This document shows, piece after piece, positions 45,180 to 55,859 of a DNA stretch of 64,000 bases. The notes beneath the pieces are model-generated. The model had not been told where the DNA came from and did no database searches. It saw only the letters and a program-made list of their open reading frames with translations. Both the position numbers and the translations under genes were made by a program. Source of the stretch: Limnoperna fortunei (lineage: Eukaryota; Mollusca; Bivalvia; Mytilida; Modiolidae). The stretch's first letter is position 1. Each line of letters starts with the position of its first letter. The stretch is from NCBI GenBank assembly GCA_944474755.1, contig OX104114.1:79160623-79224622 (forward strand). Direction: 5' to 3'.

Positions 45180-46943
45180 GCGAATTGAGCAAAACACACT
45201 GAATCACAGGGTACAATACATAAAAGGTTATAAAAATCAGTGTACATGGCGAAATCCGTGGAATAAGTTGAATTCCTAAACAATTCGAAATTAAATAATT
45301 CCCCAGTAATAATAAAGTATCCAAACAATTTTTAAATAAATGTTTGAGAATCAGTCTGAAGATCACGTGATGTAGGTGAATGTTGCAGCTGACTGAAAGT
45401 TCTATAATTTCTTGTGTTAACAGTTCTATAATATTCAACATTTCTTGTATATTCATCAACATTCTTTTTTTATTAATCAATTAACTATCAACATGTAATT
45501 TTTATACAGATTTTTTGTTACACATGTAACTGAGGCTAGAAAAATATATAAAATTCAAACACACGGCCAAATAAACCAGCACCACATTACAACTTATACT
45601 AAAAGTCACACCCTCCGTGCGCTCAGTTTATTGCTTGCACTTTGTTATTATTCAATCTAATTAAAATTATATCTTTACTTGGTTCCACCTTTTGATTACA
45701 TATTTTACCTTTGTTGTACGAAAATCAAATAGAAATTTTTCCACGATAAAATATGCACATTTCATACTATAACTCTTTTGTTAAAAATGTGACAAATCAC
45801 CATTGACTTTTGCTATCGATGTCAGCCTTTGGGACCTAGCTGTCGTTTGCTTTCTTCGCGTTTTTAATGTATCCTGACAAAACTCGAGACTTTTCCCGCC
45901 TCAACCGCAAACGATTTTACCAGAAATGTTCCGAACAAACAACAATTGCCTGCGTTATAATTTGTCAAAATTTACTGATCAAACTGAAAAAAAGCGATAA
46001 ATTCCAAAACGCTTATTAAATGTGGAAAGTAATTATTGGATTCAATTTGCACATTTTTTTTTATCTACGTAAGGCGCATGAACTCGACCTGTAAGTAGTT
46101 ATCATTTGTGACTCAAACAACAGCATTTCAGACACGTTAGTTTTAGTAAGTCATAAACTTCATTATTTTGAAAAAGCAAATAAAATGTCAACAATGATGC
46201 AAGGTTATAAAATTAACCATGCGAGGGTTTTGTTTAGTCAAATAAAACTCATCAATTTTCCTCAAAAATACTGAAAGGCCAAGAATTCTAAAAAAAAAGT
46301 TGTACCAAATCTGCCTTCTACATGAAACATCGAAATATCATAGAATCATGGCATCGGAATATTGACTATTTTGTTTGTAAAACCTTCGGGGACTTACGTC
46401 AATAATAAATAATTATTGATCCAGGCTCAAAATGAGATAATTTTAACCCCAAAACAAAAGGGTGATGTATGCAAAGTTTATTTCTCGGGAGAAACTGCAA
46501 CTTTATTACGATAATTTTAATAGTCTAAGATGCATAGAAACGATGACGTCGTGTTTGTTTTTAAAACGAAATGTACTTTAAAATATTAGAACGACCTTAA
46601 TATCTGCAGCGTTATTTATAACAGCGCACTTCTGTGGCGGCACAATTGGTTTTAAATCAAATCAGATATATGGTACATTTGTATTCGTATCAAGGTACTA
46701 CTGGTTAACTTGCCTAGTTACGAGTACACATGAACCTATTTCAAAACATTTTTTTTCTACATTATGGCTATGACTATACGAATATTTTTCTTTTGCTTTG
46801 TTCGTTTAAAATACGAATACCTTCTTCCTGTACCAGATCAATTACTGTATTTAGTGAACGCCAAGGGACACACATATACTTAATTTTTTTGATAGGTCTA
46901 ACTTGTGGTCCAAACGAAAGTACAGATTCTTTTAAAATTTGTT
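45180..46943. other. no gene seen; one E2F-like site
   Basis: A less AT-rich patch at 45825-45960 contains ACTTTTCCCGCCTCAA, an E2F-like match, without an adjacent exon. The 121-codon minus frame (45115-45480) overlaps the TA-rich inverted repeat and looks spurious. Confidence 0.4.
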
Positions 46944-47075
46944 TGTTTGTTTGAATATTTTTTAACGCCACTAAGCAATATTCAAATATATCATGGCGTC
47001 CAGCTTTATTGGAAGAAGAAGCCGGAGTACCCGGAGAAAAACTCCCGATCTTCGGTAGGAAAACTGCGGTTTCAA
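46944..47075 (-). mobile_element. 3' half of SINE family A, minus orientation
   Basis: The + strand begins with GTTTGTTTG (the reversed CAAA tail), then TTTAACGCCACTAAGCAATA, ATCATGGCGTCCAGCTTTAT and GCCGGAGTACCCGGAGAAAA, which is the 3' half of family A reversed. The tRNA head is absent, as in 5'-truncated or deleted copies. Confidence 0.75.
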
Positions 47076-48871
47076 AGTTGTTTCGTTGTATTAAAACATT
47101 ATATGTACATTTAGACTTAACAAATAACTAATAATTATTCTTCGTGTTTCTATAGCCCGCTCAAATATATTAAATTTTTCAACATTGTACAAGAAGTTCA
47201 TTTAACCTATTTCTTAAGTCTAACAGGAGACGAGTTATAAATTAGACCAGGATAAGGGAAAGAAGCTCTTTTATGATTATAAAACATCTACATCGATATC
47301 ACGATTTTATGATATTCATTAAGTTTTAAAGTAAGTTTTTTAATTATGTCTTTTGAAAGTAACTAGTAATGTGTCGTTTGCAAAATCTAAGGCGGAGACA
47401 AAGTGTAAAACAATTGTATTTGCGGTTTCGACCCAATATAAGTATTATGGTATCCGGACCACAATGGACCACGTGATCATATTTGGTGTCCCGGATATCG
47501 ATTGTTCTTCAATGGAGCAGAACTCGGTCATGTTCGGCAAACATCGGAAATACTATTTGAGTAACTTACTTTTTGTTCTCAAAACTGTTAACATTGACTC
47601 GAAGTAAAAGAATGTATTTAATTTGTATCATTAATATTTAATTTGTATCATTAATTAGCAATAAATTGACTTAAGAAAGGTGAATTTCTTGGTCGAAAAA
47701 TATAATCAAGCGGTAACTTCAACTGCGATATTTGTGTGCTCTTACATATAAATTTATATTCTCTAACAATTGTCGAATATTGTTTATTAATCAATCTTTG
47801 GTAACAGTTTAATGTTGGATAATGTGGATAAAACCGCAGGTGTAAATAACACCCCGCGCAGATCGAAAATCGGCAGAGGGACTTCTTTTCTGTAAATACA
47901 TTCTGCCTTATTTGGGAGGGTTCTATTCGGCTTCCGGATCATCCGTATTATTCTCAAATATCTCACGTTTTATTATCATAGGTCAGTTTTTCGTGAAATT
48001 TATTTTGAGTAGGATATAATGTAGATTATAACTTTAACAATAATACTTTGGGATGCTCAAAGGAATTAAATAAACACGTAATACATTCTAACAAAAAGAG
48101 AATTCAATTCCAGACCTCCAATTATTTCTTAAAAAATCAAGCATGCTACGGTTACCAAAAAGGTAACACTTGTGGTAATCGGGTAGTTACGGTATTGAAT
48201 ATAAATTATCGTTGTTACAGTTCATATGATTACATGTATTGCAAATAGAGATATATGCGGATGTTATTTATGAAACCAATTGATAGGTAAGCACTTACGT
48301 CTTGTTAGTAAAATGTTTGTAAGTTAAAACTGACGATTATTTATTTTGGGTATTTTAATCAATGCTTATCTGTGAGTAAGAGCAGAAAAAACAATAAAAT
48401 AATTATTGGATTGAATTTCAGAAGTATCAGTTAAATTGCTTGTTCAAATTGTAAGTAAATGTTAATATAAATTTTTTTCACTGCGTCCAGTTTAGTGTAA
48501 GAACCATTGGAAACTATGACAGGAGAACTGTCGATTACCTTTACTATTGAAAAGTTCATTTTAAATTTAGAAGTAATGAATATATGCTTGATATGCTATG
48601 ACTTCAGTAATACACAGTTATTTGATGTGAATCAAGTCGACATCTCCGGACGGCAATTGTGTGGTTTGCTCGACTTGTAATAAAACACATATTTAATTAA
48701 GTAAGTAAACAACATTCCCTACTGTTTCGTGCCGACTACAAAAAGGAGATACAACCCAGTATTGTTTGTATTTATTCTGTAATGCTAGTCCTCATGTTAT
48801 TCTGTCCGTTCATCCGTACAAATTTGGTTTCCAGATGATAATTCACAAAGATTGCATCCGATTGAATAACA
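47076..48871. other. no gene assigned; open frame with mild coding look at 47353-47607
   Basis: The 84-codon + frame at 47353 has GC above its surroundings and mixed residues (TTMDHVIIFGVPDIDCSSME), but no acceptor/donor pair or known motif could be tied to it. The patch at 47840-47960 is also GC-richer (GGCTTCCGGATCATCCG). Confidence 0.35.
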
Positions 48872-49510
48872 CTTTGTGATATTTTTACATATCAGATTGG
48901 TAAAAAGTCTATCGATTGGGGGGACCCGTCAAATGTTAAAATCACAGTTGTTAAAAAACGTTAGAAATGTTTACAAAAAGAAATGCCCTGACAATAACTG
49001 AAAAAGTTTGCATTTGAGGATATTGAAACTTTGGGATATAGTTTCATATTAGGTGAATCAGAAGCCTATCGATTTTAGGAATAATACGTAAAACTTCAAG
49101 GCCAAAGTTTGCAAAAATGTTAGACATTAAAACCAAACAATTTTGGAAAAAAACTAAAATAAGTGTGCATTTGATTTCAATAAAACTTTAGGATATTATA
49201 ACATATCAGGTGGGTAAGAAGCCTATTGATGCTGGAGGAATTCCATCAATGGTCAAGGTCTCCAGTCGACAAAAATGTTAACATTTTTTACAAAAACTGT
49301 CAGCAAAATTTAAGCGCAGGTATCAGTGATCGCTGGATAAACTTTGTCTAGTTTTATTGTTTGGTAGGGTTTACTCACCGTTACATTTTGCTTTTGTTTG
49401 TTTGTTTGTTTCTACTTTGTATTGTTTTTCTTTGAGGTGTTGACCTATCCTTTTCCTGTTTACTTTTTTTTTTAAAACTAATTGTTAAGAGAGTGCATAC
49501 GAGATTAATT
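48872..49510. mobile_element. Helitron/pearl-like element copy with three 157-bp core units and a right arm
   Basis: Core units start at 48872, 49029 and 49186 (CTTTG.GATAT), a period of exactly 157 bp twice. Shared blocks are GCATTTGA...GAAACTTT, AT.AGGTG..T..GAAGCCTAT and AAAAATGTTA. The right arm follows (GCAGGTATCAGTGATCGCTG, ACTTTGTCTAG, TTTGTTTGTTTGTTTC, TTGAGGTGTTGAC, GAGAGTGCATACGAG). Short runs of 150-170-bp core repeats joined to a fixed right arm are the plan of bivalve pearl/Helitron-related elements. The left arm was not located and the ends are not proven. Confidence 0.6.
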
Positions 49511-50714
49511 TAATTTATTAATTTATACAACAATCATTACAAACTTCGGTTACATATAAATCATATTACAGTATATACATGTATCATATATCTCAGTGTG
49601 TTCTTCCACAATACTGGAAGTCGTGCTGATAAACAACACTTAAAGAGACAAGTACAGTCATAATGGAATATTTCGAATGCTGGAGTTTCGAACATTCATG
49701 CAAAATCCTTTAAGATAAAAGCTGATGCCCCTGATCCCAACCGATACAATACGACAGAGCCTCTTCTCCGTACAGGTATTTTTAAGTTAAGAAAATCTTA
49801 TCATATATATAATAATATTAACTGTAGTTTATTTATTTTCCTTTAATTTCCGTGAGATTATCTCACCACCCCCACCCCACAAACTCTATTCCAATAACTT
49901 TGAAATCATCTATTAAATGTATTTTTTTAATCCGGATCCCTGAAATATTTTATAGTTGATCTTGGTAAATTTTTGCAACTGGCAACAAGCAAATTTACTA
50001 CGCATTAAGTTTGCGTTTCGGACATTTCCTGCGAAACAACTTAAATAATTTTAACAGGATATATGTCGGATTTTTAAGTAATAAACGTGTCTTGTGCTCG
50101 ACAAAAAAGCTGAATTTGATCCACACGGTCGATACTTATTTGGTTAATAGCATTTTTTTTTCAAGACTAAAAACCTTTAAGGTAGTAATCACGTCTATCA
50201 GCTAGAATTACAGGTTTACATTAACTTAAATAGAAACTGTATTCTTCTCAGTTATTATCCGCACAAAACTTCTTTGATTGTTTAAGGATCATATGATTCG
50301 TGGTCAGATTTTCACGTTTTGAAATGTACATAAAAACTTTATTCCGATTTAATCTGTCGACTTAAATTCAGTTCAGCATAAATTTTAAGGCGTACAGTTC
50401 CGAGTGAATTTCTTACTTTTTGTCTATCCTTTTTTCCGCAAAGTTTTTCTTTACACATTTGTTTCACATCATGTCGAAAAGACATTTTGTCGCACAAATG
50501 TTTGAGACAATAGACTTTTACAGTTAATCCTGGCAAACCGAACCATTTTACTTTTTTGAGTTATTTCCCCTGTCACAAAAATGCTGTAGTTACTATATTT
50601 TTTGTTGGTTCTGGAGTTGCCGGTTTCTCAGACTTGGATTTGTGGATTGTCTGTTTTGACAGTTTCATCTGTGTTCAGTATTTTATTGTTATAACCTTCA
50701 TTTAATAATAAGCC

Positions 50715-51435
50715 AAGGTCAACCTTGACCAAAATGTAAATCGTTTAAAGGTCTTGAACTGTCATATATTTTAGATTATTTTTTTTATCTTTCCTTAATA
50801 TAATTAAAAGTTGTAACAAGTATTAAAGAAGTATCTTCACTATTGGACATCATTTGGCTTTACCTTCAAAGAAGTTAATGTCATTAAGTGTTGTAATTGT
50901 ATCACCAATCTCCTTTTGATCGAAAAAATGTTAATAGCTATTATTAAATATTACAGATATTAACATAGGGTCTTTAATGTTGTTTATTGTTGACCTTCAG
51001 CATGGCCAGTGTCTTAATGATCAGGTCAAGGTCAAAGTTTTATCTTTTAGAATTTTATCTAATAAAATTTTTCATTTTTCATGTATTTTAAGTGGTTTAT
51101 TCCAAAAAATGTTTATTGTTTTATCAGTGATATATGCATCTATTAAATGGTCAGTGATTAAGGCAATGTAAGCCCTAAAAATAATTTTAGATGACCTTTT
51201 TGACTTGAAAAAAAGATACCTGAATGTGTTTTTTGTGTTTTTGTTTCATTTGTTCATAATGTGAAATAGATAATGTTAAATTTAAAAAGATAAACAATAT
51301 CAAGGTTAATGTAATAATGTTCTACAAATTGACCTTTCCTATTTAAACTTATCTAAATAGTTTTTCTTTCAAATTTGTTAGCTTCTAAAGACTAAATACT
51401 CTAATTGTTTCAAGGTTAAATTCAAGGTCATTTAA
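50715..51435. promoter_or_regulatory. cluster of AGGTCA-type nuclear-receptor half sites
   Basis: Sites: CCAAGGTCA (50713) within the palindrome GGTCAACCTTGACC (50717-50730); TGACCTT (50991); the direct repeat AGGTCAAGGTCA (51023-51034), which includes TCAAGGTCA; TGACCTT (51193 and 51330); and TTCAAGGTCA (51420). These match SF-1/ERR-type extended half sites. Similar TCAAGGTCA-rich wording also occurs in dispersed mollusc repeats, so function is not implied. Confidence 0.3.
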
Positions 51436-51689
51436 CACAGATATGTTCTTTTTATTTTTGCATTCAGTGGAAAGCCTATAATTTGCTCCTTTATAAAGTA
51501 ACATAAATTTTCAGCTGTTTCCTTATTTGTTCATGGTCTGTAACTCCATCTTTTTTCATAATTTGGAAGTATGGAAAGCCATAAATGCCTTATGTGTGCT
51601 ATATATGCACTTTTCAATACATACACATAGTTTTCTTTATATTTGCATACTTTTCCTGCATATGTACATAGTTTTTTTCAATGTATGCA

Positions 51690-52107
51690 CCATACTGGGA
51701 GGGTTCCCAGTGCTCGACCCACAGAGCAGCCCAGCGCGTCCCCAGGTGGCGGATAGGGGAGACCCTCTCGTTGGAGGGTTGTCTGGTCATAATACGGAAA
51801 GCCTGACCGCGGACCTTAGTGGGTAACGTGTTTGGAGAGTGCCACGCTCCTTGCACGATAAAGACCCCTTTTGTAGATTTCGAAAAAGAGTAGGCTCATT
51901 GTAGCCGCTACAAAAGACTAAATTTTCCGCCCCTACCCAAAACTCCATACTTTTCCAGTGGCAGTCAAAATTGTATTCCCTGTGACCCATCCAACCCCCA
52001 TTTTCCGTTGATTTATTGTTTGTTAACTTGTTCCGTCCTGAATATAGCTGAAATACTGCTCGCTGGACGTAAAGCAGACATCCAATCAATCAATCAATCA
52101 ATCAATA
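51690..52107 (+). mobile_element. complete 418-bp SINE-like element (family B) with exact 10-bp target-site duplication
   Basis: The element runs from CCATACTGGGAGGG through CAGCGCGTCCCCAGGTGGCG, GTGCCACGCTCCTTGCACGA, GTAGGCTCATTGTAGCCGCT and CAGTGGCAGTC to the tail TGAATATAGCTGAAATACTG, CTGGACGTAAAGC and (AATC)n. The exact duplication AATGTATGCA flanks it (51680-51689 and 52108-52117). It serves as the reference for the many broken family B pieces in the window. No open frame of its own is evident. The CAGTGGC block resembles conserved central domains of animal SINEs, but which superfamily is not verified. It shares its 3' tail with family A. Confidence 0.82.
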
Positions 52108-52479
52108 AATGTATGCATATACTTTTTATATATTTACATACAGTTATTGAAGACATGCACACACAATTCTATAATTATGCAATAGAAACTTCTATGGAGG
52201 TCCATAAATCCGATACGGCCCTTAATATGAGTTTCTATTATTTTCATTTCATTGAACAAATGTACCAAAAGAAAACATTTCATTCTGCTTATCTTCAACA
52301 TTAAATATCACCAAATAGATGTAACAACACAATATACCAAAAAGCAGACTGTATCGATTGAAACACACCCCGATGAAGGGATACAGCCCGTTATTTGGAC
52401 TGGCCATCTAGCTAGGAGTACAATTTATACTATTAATCAGCTTTAAAATAATAAAAAAAACTTTGTTCTGTTAGTGAGC

Positions 52480-52720
52480 GGAGGTATATAGTAATGGGGG
52501 TGTCCGTTCGTCTTTCGTCCGTCCGTTACACTTTCTCTTATGCGCAACTCATCCTAAACTACTGAATGGAATTTGATAAAACTTACATAAAATCTGTGTC
52601 ACATAGTACCATTGTGACCTAATATTTAACATTTTGATCAGAATGATATTTGGGGTTTCCCATAGAAGGGAAGCGAAGGTATCAATAAGTGAGCACTGCT
52701 CACAGTTTTTTCTAGTTTTA
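52480..52720. mobile_element. short interspersed repeat with CGTCCGTCCGTT block
   Basis: GTGAGCGGAGGTATATAGTA, TGTCCGTTCGTCTTTCGTCC, TGGAATTTGATAAAACTTAC, CACATAGTACCATTGTGACC and a 3' end GAGCACTGCTCACAGTTTTT. The wording is that of a very common, unnamed non-coding repeat of aquatic invertebrates (a question-like 'CCGTCCGTC' start and a 'GAGCA.TGCTC' hairpin end). The outer phrases AGCGGAGGTAT and AGCGAAGGTATC recur at both ends. Confidence 0.5.
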
Positions 52721-53184
52721 TATTAGAATTCATATGGTAATTTATTCGTGGTCTACATTGAAACGCTTAGGATTTCGGTTAACAGGACGACAGTGCAAGA
52801 TGCATACAAACATTTTAACGGGATAAAACTACTCCCGAAATTATTAGGTTGCTTTCAAAACATGACTTGAAATCTATTGGTAGTTCAACAGATATGATGA
52901 ATCTCTGATCATAATGTATTAAATATTTAAAATCAAAACCTCTGAAAAACGGAGGAACTGTGGGGCTCCTAACTTTGACATAGACAAAATTACTCTCGAC
53001 ATCATTTAGACTAGCTGTGGGTTTCACATATTTGTCACACTGAAGTTTTTATGGGTGTTTGAACATACCATACATCGTCGAATAGCTCACTTTGATATAT
53101 CAAAACTGTCAAACATGAAGTTAATTTGTCTAAATATAAAATTTTGCAACCCCAGTTTCCTTCGATTTTCAACATGGGACCCAA

Positions 53185-53703
53185 CAGTACTGGGAAGGTT
53201 CCTTCGCTCAACGCATAGAGCTGTCCAGCACGTTATGAGGTGGTAGGGTTGCTCGTTTGATGGGAGGGTGTTGTCATGTTATAATGCTGAAGGAATGTAT
53301 AATTACTATAATGGGTGACCTGTTTTGATAGAGAGCGTCACGCTCCTTGCAAGACAAGGACTCATTTTGTAAATTTCGAAAAGAAGTAGGTTAATTGCAG
53401 CTGCAACATTGAATCAATTGATTAATCAGAAGAAATGTTGTTGTTTTAGATTTTACATATTTAGTACATTCCAATTTTCATCCTGTCTGTTGAATTTGAG
53501 ATTCCGATTAATTCCAACGTGTTTTGAAAGCAATCTGATAATAACGGGAGTACGGCAGTATAAATTGTGTTCCCTTTGTCATATCCAGCCCCCGTTTTCC
53601 GTTAAATAATTGTTTGTTAAATTGTTCTTGGCCTGTATAGCTGAAATACTGCTCGCTATACGTATGGCAAACTTCCAATCAATCAATCAATTAATCAATC
53701 AAT
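53185..53703 (+). mobile_element. family B SINE with replaced central segment
   Basis: The 5' part (GTACTGGGAAGGTTCC, GAGCGTCACGCTCCTTGCAA) and the 3' part (GCAGTATAAATTGTGTTCCC, CTGTATAGCTGAAATACTGC, AATC tail) match the 51690 reference. The reference stretch from AAAGACTAAATTTTCCGCCC to the CAGTG block is missing and replaced by about 150 bp of unrelated sequence (roughly 53408-53556). Part of that substituted segment is an inverted copy of 52829-52890. Confidence 0.7.
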
Positions 53704-53864
53704 ACCCGTTCAAATTGTTCATATGCATCTTACAAAATTTCATATTTTTTTTCAACGCAGTCAGTCGTTGGTTTGCCATTTTGATTCAGTGTCAAAATGG
53801 TTCGCTTTTGTTTGAATGGCGTTGAATGCGACTTTCAGCAATTTTTAAGCTTTATCCTAGCGAA

Positions 53865-54072
53865 CAGATGTTTATTCAAAGAGGAAGTCGAATGACCCGG
53901 AGAAAAACCCCGACCTTCAGCAAAAAAACTGGCGATCATTTTTTATTAAGGTCTTAGTCGTACACACATTGCTTGCATTAAGGCTCGAACTTGGATCCTA
54001 GATGTTGAAAAGGCACGTGGTCAATGATAGAGGACTACCTATCCTAATCACTCGATCAACAAGGCCCGTCAT
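53865..54072 (-). mobile_element. tRNA-headed SINE (family A related), minus orientation
   Basis: Read in reverse, the head is CGGGCCTTGTTGATCGAGTG with a box-A-like TGATCGAGTGATTAGG, then GACCACGTGCC, a B box AGTTCGAGCC, and the CGGGGTTTTTCTCCGGGTCA block of the family body. The 3' tail is missing on the left side. The copy is diverged. Confidence 0.6.
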
Positions 54073-55303
54073 GGTTCATGTTTATACTGTGAACTTTTAC
54101 CAGGACGTCATTAAATGGTTTTGTAAAAAAATGTTTGGATAAAACTGACCCCGTTTTCAATAAATATCTTAAATTTTAGGATTTCCACATGTACTCTTAA
54201 ACTCAAATATTTACCCGTTAGATTGAAGAGAATTTATATATATTTTGTTGAACAGACACTTATTGAGAAATATTAGGTCTGACTTTGTCGTATCCAGTTA
54301 CAATAATTATGCATCGTTCAACCTCATTGTTGTTTTAGTTCAATTTGGTATCGGCTTTAAATATAAACATTAAATATTAATGGAGCATGCGAGTGTTTTA
54401 AATTTTTGAGTGTTGATCATTTCGAGTATGTTCTATAAATATCTATCTAATTAAAGCGATTTATGAAGACTAATAAATATACTATCATACCAATTCTACT
54501 AACGTTAAGTTTAATTAATTTCGTTATTGGCAAGTTAAAACAAAATTTAACAAGACACGTAATTCTGACAAAAAACGCCAGTTATTTTCCGATACAACTC
54601 GGAGACTCTTATTTTCTGTCCTATTGCTTGAGATTTTATGAAAAAAGAATTTTGTAAATAAACTAGTTTGGTGCATTTTTATTCTTTTTTCAGTACAATC
54701 TATTACAAAATATTTTGAGCCACATTTTTTTACTTTACGTATGATCATTCGTATAAAAAAATAACAATATAGCAAGTGAAGTGTATGTGTCCTTATTCCT
54801 GAACCCCTCAACAGATATTTACAACAGTCACAACAGGTTATAAATCAAGATAGTATTGGATTTTCGAACTGAATAGTCACGAGTACTAATGCACTGGTTG
54901 AACGAAGGCAATGTTTACAGATATACCACGAAATAATAACAGAAAATTATGAAGAATTCCGCTTAAATAAAAACAAAACAAATCTTAAACATTAATGCGT
55001 TCTGATTGGCTGATTTAAAAAATCTTCTCATAAACAGCTTAGCAGAATGATTTTAAATATTGCAGAAATGTACCTTAGATGGTCCTCTACAAAGTTATAG
55101 TTCTTTGTGCCGATCCAACGTCTTCTCTGAATTTGTAATCGTCCATGGACTGTAAGCTCTTGTTGTTCGGTATTATCTTTACACTAACCATAATTAGCAA
55201 ATATCACCCAAATTTGAATATAATAACTGATTTTAAACAGCTTATGAACATGCTCTAAAGGCATTAAAACATATTTCACATATTACTCGGGGCTTTCTAT
55301 GTA

Positions 55304-55465
55304 CGATTTTGCTCAAGGTGGAAGGTGGGCGTGTTTTCATAGTGGCGATTTTGTTAAGTTGGAGCGATTTTGTTTGAGGTGGTGGCGCGTTGAAAGGGGG
55401 CGATTTTACGGTGGGTGCGGTGTTGCTAAAATTTGGGGCGTTTTTGACGGTGACGGTTTGACCTC
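55304..55465. repeat. GC-rich 19-bp minisatellite
   Basis: CGATTTT-type cores recur at about 55304, 55330, 55346, 55365, 55386, 55401, 55420, 55439 and 55457 (spacing 15-26, mean near 19), with GGTGG/GGGG spacers. The G-rich strand is the + strand. The minus strand reads as a proline-rich 88-codon frame (55242-55508), which I attribute to the repeat rather than to a gene. Confidence 0.6.
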
Positions 55466-55660
55466 CTCCCCGCTGAATGAATATAATTTCTTCCTCACAC
55501 AATAACACTTCTTTACTTCTCGACGAAATTTAAAGTTTTAAGCGTTCATTTGATACTGCGCTTTAATATATGTGCAATTTCATTTTTAACGTATTTTAAG
55601 CGTGGTTTGTTGAAATGATCGTGTTCTGCAACTGTTCTTTCATGAACCATCACGGCTTAA

Positions 55661-55855
55661 GGGGCCGTTTGGTTCTCACCGGCGTGTCAACACTGAGATG
55701 CGAGTTCGAATGTGACTTTGAGCAATGACTAGTTTTAATCGGAAAGCAATGCCAAATTTTTCTGCGGAGGTGCGGGGATTTACCGGCTTCCTCCCTTAAT
55801 AAAATCTCGACGTCAGGATACAACTTACAAATTGCTCACGGTGGCTGCTGTGATA
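55661..55855 (+). mobile_element. eroded SINE (family A related) with deleted head
   Basis: GGGGCCGTTTGGTTCTCACC is followed by GTGTCAACACTGAGATGCGA (the family sequence before the B box) and GAGTTCGAATG. The body retains GGGGATTTACCGGCTTCCTC and AATAAAATCTCGACGTCAGG, and ends near AAATTGCTCACGGTGGC. The stretch between A box and CACGTG is lost and the tail is degraded. Confidence 0.6.
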
Positions 55856-55859
55856 TACT

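Noticed and set aside
45115..45480. 121-codon minus-strand frame
   Set aside because: Hydrophobic AT-driven translation overlapping a TA repeat and a palindromic arm (YIYIYIS); no motif and no splice context.
45880..45905. E2F-like TTTTCCCGCC as a promoter
   Set aside because: A single short motif with no adjacent first exon or further promoter signals.
51527..51826. 99-codon + frame and overlapping 80/100-codon minus frames
   Set aside because: They lie within or across the family B SINE; a reversed family B copy gives a related 65-codon frame at 33.4 kb, so they are repeat-borne.
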